A stretch of DNA of 64,000 nucleotides from contig BPKC01000001.1 in the NCBI GenBank assembly GCA_026004935.1, positions 434,001 to 498,000 on the forward strand, given 5' to 3'. Source of the DNA: Rhodothalassiaceae bacterium. Its GTDB lineage: Bacteria > Pseudomonadota > Alphaproteobacteria > Sphingomonadales > Rhodothalassiaceae. Below, piece by piece: positions 61,059 through 64,000 of this stretch (its first letter is position 1; every line of letters starts with the position of its first letter). The position numbers and the translations under genes are program-made. The notes under the pieces were generated by a model, which saw nothing but the letters and a program-made list of their open reading frames with translations, was not told the DNA's origin and made no database searches.

Positions 61059-62567
61059 ATGACCTCATCGCACGAACCGGCGGACGGCCTCAAGCGGCAA
61101 GGGGACGACGCGCCCGCGCCGCGCTCCGGGCATGCGCTCTGGGGCGGGCGGTTCACGGCCGAACCCGACCTGCTGATGCGGCGGATCAACGCCTCCATCG
61201 ACGTCGACCGCCGCTTCGCGCTCGAGGACATCGCGCTCTCGCGCGCCCACTGCCGGATGCTGGTCCGCCAGGGCATCATCCCCGAAGACGACGGCGCGCG
61301 CATTCTCGCCGGGCTCGACCGGGTGGAGGCGGAGATTCGCGCCGGGACGTTGCGCTTCGATCCGGCGCTGGAAGACATCCACATGCATGTGGAGGCGCGC
61401 CTGCACGAGCTCGTCGGCCCCGCCGCCGGGCGGCTGCACACCGCGCGCTCGCGCAACGACCAGGTGGCGACGGACTTCCGGCTGTGGTGCCGGCGGGCGC
61501 TGCTCGTCCTCGACCGCGCGGCCGAGGAGCTGCAGGAGGCGCTCATCGCCCGCGCCGAGGCGGAGGCCGAGACCGTGATGCCCGGCTTCACCCATCTCCA
61601 GATCGCGCAGCCGGTGACCTTCGGCCATCACCTGATGGCCCATGTCGAGATCATCTTCCGCGACCGCGGGCGCATGCGGGACGCCTTCAGGCGTCTCAAC
61701 GAATGCCCGCTCGGCGCCGCCGCGCTCGCCGGTACGGGCTTTCCGATCGACCGGCGGATGACGGCCGAGGCGCTGGGCTTCGACCGGCCGATGATGAATT
61801 CGCTCGATGCCGTCTCCGCGCGGGACTTCGCGCTCGAGCTCGTCGCGGCGGCCGACATCGCCGCGCTCAATCTGTCGCGGCTGGCCGAGGAGCTGGTGCT
61901 GTGGTCCTCGCCCGCCTTCGGCTTCGTGCGGATCGCCGACGGCTTCTCGACCGGCTCGTCCATCATGCCGCAGAAGCGCAACCCGGATGCGGCCGAGCTC
62001 GTGCGCGCGGGCCCCGGGCGCACGCTCGGCGCCTATGCCCGGCTGCACACGGTGCTCAAGGCGCTGCCGCTCGCCTACGCCAAGGATCTGCAGGAGGACA
62101 AGGAGCCGGTGTTCGCCGCCGTCGATGCGCTGCGCCTCTTCTACGCCGTGATGGCGGGCATGATCGCGACGATGGCGGTCGACAGGGCGGCGATGGCGGC
62201 GATGGCGGGGCGCGGCTTCGCCACCGCCACCGATCTCGCCGACTGGCTCGTGCGCGAGAAGGGTCTGCCGTTTCGCGAGGCGCATCATCTGACGGGCCGG
62301 CTCGTGCGGCTGGCGGAGGAGAAGGGCTGCGGGCTGGAGGAGCTGGATCTCGAGGATCTGCGCAGCGTCCTGCCCGATGCGCAAGCCGACATCTTCGCCG
62401 TCCTCGACCCGGCGCGGGCGGTGGCCGCGCGCACGAGCGAGGGCGGCACGGCGCCGGCGCGGGTGCGCGAGGCGGTCGCGGCCGCGCGGGTGCGGATCCA
62501 GGGCATGCGCGACTGGCGCGCCAACGAGGCGGCGCGGCTGCTGGTCGCCATCGACGAAGAGCTGTGA
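61059..62567 (+). CDS. argH: Argininosuccinate lyase
   Basis: A 502-residue fumarase-superfamily lyase that makes arginine and fumarate. Conserved blocks: [53 protein letters not shown] and the signature [18 protein letters not shown] with the catalytic Ser loop. The first 25 residues are a less conserved extension. It begins the argH / small lipoprotein / lysA operon, spaced 8 and 2 bp apart. Confidence 0.97.
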   Translation: MTSSHEPADGLKRQGDDAPAPRSGHALWGGRFTAEPDLLMRRINASIDVDRRFALEDIALSRAHCRMLVRQGIIPEDDGARILAGLDRVEAEIRAGTLRFDPALEDIHMHVEARLHELVGPAAGRLHTARSRNDQVATDFRLWCRRALLVLDRAAEELQEALIARAEAEAETVMPGFTHLQIAQPVTFGHHLMAHVEIIFRDRGRMRDAFRRLNECPLGAAALAGTGFPIDRRMTAEALGFDRPMMNSLDAVSARDFALELVAAADIAALNLSRLAEELVLWSSPAFGFVRIADGFSTGSSIMPQKRNPDAAELVRAGPGRTLGAYARLHTVLKALPLAYAKDLQEDKEPVFAAVDALRLFYAVMAGMIATMAVDRAAMAAMAGRGFATATDLADWLVREKGLPFREAHHLTGRLVRLAEEKGCGLEELDLEDLRSVLPDAQADIFAVLDPARAVAARTSEGGTAPARVREAVAAARVRIQGMRDWRANEAARLLVAIDEEL

Positions 62568-62575
62568 GGGCTGCC

Positions 62576-62863
62576 ATGGCGGACCGGAATCGCGGCCTTC
62601 CCGCTTGTGCGGCGATCGTCCTGCTCGCGCTGCTGCCGGCCGCCTGCGGGCGCGCCAGCCCGCCGCCGCGGCCCGCGCCGCAGCCCGCCGCCGCCCCGGC
62701 CCCGCCGCCCGCGGGCGAGGAGGCGCGCCAGGAGTGGCTCGATTCGGTCTTCGGCGAGGACCGCACGGTCAGCGACGGGATTGCGCCGCCCCGGCGCGAG
62801 CCCGATCGCGGCGATGCGAAGCCGGCGCCCGCCCCGGCCGCCGAACCGCAGGGCGGCGCCTGA
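62576..62863 (+). CDS. LptM-like small lipoprotein
   Basis: A 95-residue protein with a lipoprotein signal (ACAAIVLLALLPAACGR, lipobox Cys at about 22) and a Pro/Ala-rich, otherwise disordered mature part with a short conserved-looking EWLDSVFGEDR. Its position between argH and lysA is that of the LptM/LppL lipoprotein of many Proteobacteria, where LptM assists LPS export through LptD. The assignment is mainly by context and architecture. Confidence 0.7.
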   Translation: MADRNRGLPACAAIVLLALLPAACGRASPPPRPAPQPAAAPAPPPAGEEARQEWLDSVFGEDRTVSDGIAPPRREPDRGDAKPAPAPAAEPQGGA

Positions 62864-62865
62864 AG

Positions 62866-64000
62866 ATGGACCACTTCGTCTACCGCGACGGCGGCCTGCA
62901 CGCCGAGGACGTGCCGCTCACCGCGATCGCCGAGGCCTGCGGCACGCCGGTCTACGTCTACAGCACCGCCACCCTCGTCCGGCACCACCGGGTGCTCGAT
63001 GCGGCGCTCGCCCCGCTCGACCGGCTCATCTGCTTCGCCGTCAAGGCGAACGGCAATCTTTCGGTGCTGGCGACGCTCGCGCGGCTCGGCGCCGGCGCCG
63101 ACGTGGTGAGCGGCGGGGAGCTCGCGCGGGCGCGGGCGGCCGGCATTCCGGCCGGGCGCATCGTCTTCTCCGGCGTCGGCAAGACGCCGGCGGAGCTGGC
63201 GGCGGCGCTCGATGAGGGCATCTACCAGTTCAACGTCGAATCGGCGGCCGAGCTCGAGATGCTGGCGCGCATCGCCCAGGAGAAGGGCGTGCGCGCGCCT
63301 GTGGCGCTGCGCGTGAACCCGGACGTGCGCCCCGCCACCCACCGCAAGATCGCGACCGGCGCGCGCGAGACCAAGTTCGGCATTCCCCGCGAGGATGCGC
63401 TCGCCCTCTATCGCGCCGCCGCGGCCATGCGCGGCATCCGCGTCCAGGGCATCGATGTCCACATCGGCTCGCAGATCACGGAACTTGCGCCCTTCGCCGA
63501 GGCCTTCGCGCGCATCGCCGATCTCGTCGCCGCCCTTCGCCGGCAGGGGATCGAGATCAGGACCGTGGATCTGGGCGGCGGCCTCGGCGTGCCCTATGCG
63601 CGCGGGCGCGATGCGCCGCCGGAGCCTGCGGCCTACGGCGCGCTGGTCCGCGAGCTCGTCGGTGCGCTGGACTGCCGGGTGATCGTCGAACCCGGGCGGC
63701 TGATCGCGGCCAATGCCGGGGTGCTGCTTGCGCGCGTCGTGCTGGTGAAGGAGACGGCGCATCGCCGCTTCGTCGTCCTCGATGCGGGGATGAACGATCT
63801 CATGCGCCCGGCGCTCTATGATGCCGTGCACGAGATCCTGCCGGTCGCCGAGCCCGCGCCCGACGCGCCGGCGATCACCGCCGACGTCGTGGGCCCGGTG
63901 TGCGAATCGGGCGACGTCTTCCTGCGCGATGCCGTGCTGCCGCCGCTGGCCGCGGGCGATCTCGTCGCGATCCGCTCGGCCGGCGCCTATGGCGCCAGCA
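62866..64000 (+). CDS. lysA: Diaminopimelate decarboxylase, 3' end outside the window
   Basis: About 378 residues of a fold III PLP decarboxylase, the last step of lysine synthesis. The PLP lysine is K60 in FAVKAN, followed by GADVVSGGEL, the HIGSQI motif, DLGGGLGVPY, EPGRLIAANAG, LDAGMNDLMRPALYDA and the GPVCESGDVF segment whose Cys contacts substrate across the dimer. Only some 40 C-terminal residues are missing. The ATG is two bases after the lipoprotein stop. Confidence 0.96.
   Translation, partial: MDHFVYRDGGLHAEDVPLTAIAEACGTPVYVYSTATLVRHHRVLDAALAPLDRLICFAVKANGNLSVLATLARLGAGADVVSGGELARARAAGIPAGRIVFSGVGKTPAELAAALDEGIYQFNVESAAELEMLARIAQEKGVRAPVALRVNPDVRPATHRKIATGARETKFGIPREDALALYRAAAAMRGIRVQGIDVHIGSQITELAPFAEAFARIADLVAALRRQGIEIRTVDLGGGLGVPYARGRDAPPEPAAYGALVRELVGALDCRVIVEPGRLIAANAGVLLARVVLVKETAHRRFVVLDAGMNDLMRPALYDAVHEILPVAEPAPDAPAITADVVGPVCESGDVFLRDAVLPPLAAGDLVAIRSAGAYGAS

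Overview
The window comes from a GC-rich chromosome that reads as Alphaproteobacteria. The support is gene order typical of that class: a small aa3-oxidase subunit IV gene before pntAA-pntAB-pntB; MerR / acyl-CoA dehydrogenase / thiolase / FadJ; trpF-trpB-trpA-accD; hisS-prfA-prmC next to a DUF4167 gene; transaldolase / priA / atpHAGDC; and tlpA / argH / LptM-like lipoprotein / lysA. Family or genus cannot be settled from the sequence alone.

Layout. 1-9 kb: a degenerate NtrC-type regulator running off the left edge, a UbiB-family kinase-like protein, a membrane protein, the transhydrogenase cluster, a YHS-domain protein, a small outer-membrane barrel and a HisN-like phosphatase. 9-12.7 kb: a DauA-like FAD oxidoreductase whose last 194 bp are perfectly duplicated about 2 kb downstream. 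Between the copies lie an IS5-type transposase remnant and a divergent membrane-protein/TetR pair with two matching operator palindromes. 12.7-20.6 kb: an accessory stretch between two tRNA-Ser genes. It holds a DUF3883-like nuclease and a DUF3800 protein in one overlapping operon, a serine recombinase lacking its catalytic N-terminus, a small HTH protein, a frameshifted uppP and a NitT/TauT-type ABC transporter. 20.8-29.3 kb: a half-size FtsX-type permease, a fatty-acid beta-oxidation operon with its MerR regulator, and an AhpD-like protein. 29.3-37.4 kb: trpFBA-accD, an NfrB/NfrA-like glycosyltransferase and barrel operon, YdcF and DUF4167. 37.6-44 kb: prmC-prfA-hisS, a palindromic repeat array and an M13 peptidase lipoprotein. 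44-54 kb: a ferritin-like protein, the F1 ATP synthase operon with a DUF4160/DUF2442 pair inserted between atpG and atpD, priA and transaldolase. 54-64 kb: a second palindromic repeat array, hutUH, a LytS/LytTR pair, TlpA, argH, a small lipoprotein and lysA (cut by the right edge).

A striking window-wide feature is single-base indels in otherwise well-conserved genes: uppP, trpF, trpB, trpA, priA, hutU and probably the nfrA-like gene. Several fall in short G/C runs. Since priA is rarely dispensable, consensus errors are a serious alternative to real gene decay, and the pseudogene labels here should be read with that in mind.

The best candidates for undescribed biology are the DUF3883-like/DUF3800 pair beside tRNA-Ser, the DUF4160/DUF2442 pair inside the atp operon, the TetR/membrane-protein cassette bounded by a perfect 194-bp repeat, and the bacterial enhancer-binding protein lacking the sigma54-contact motif.
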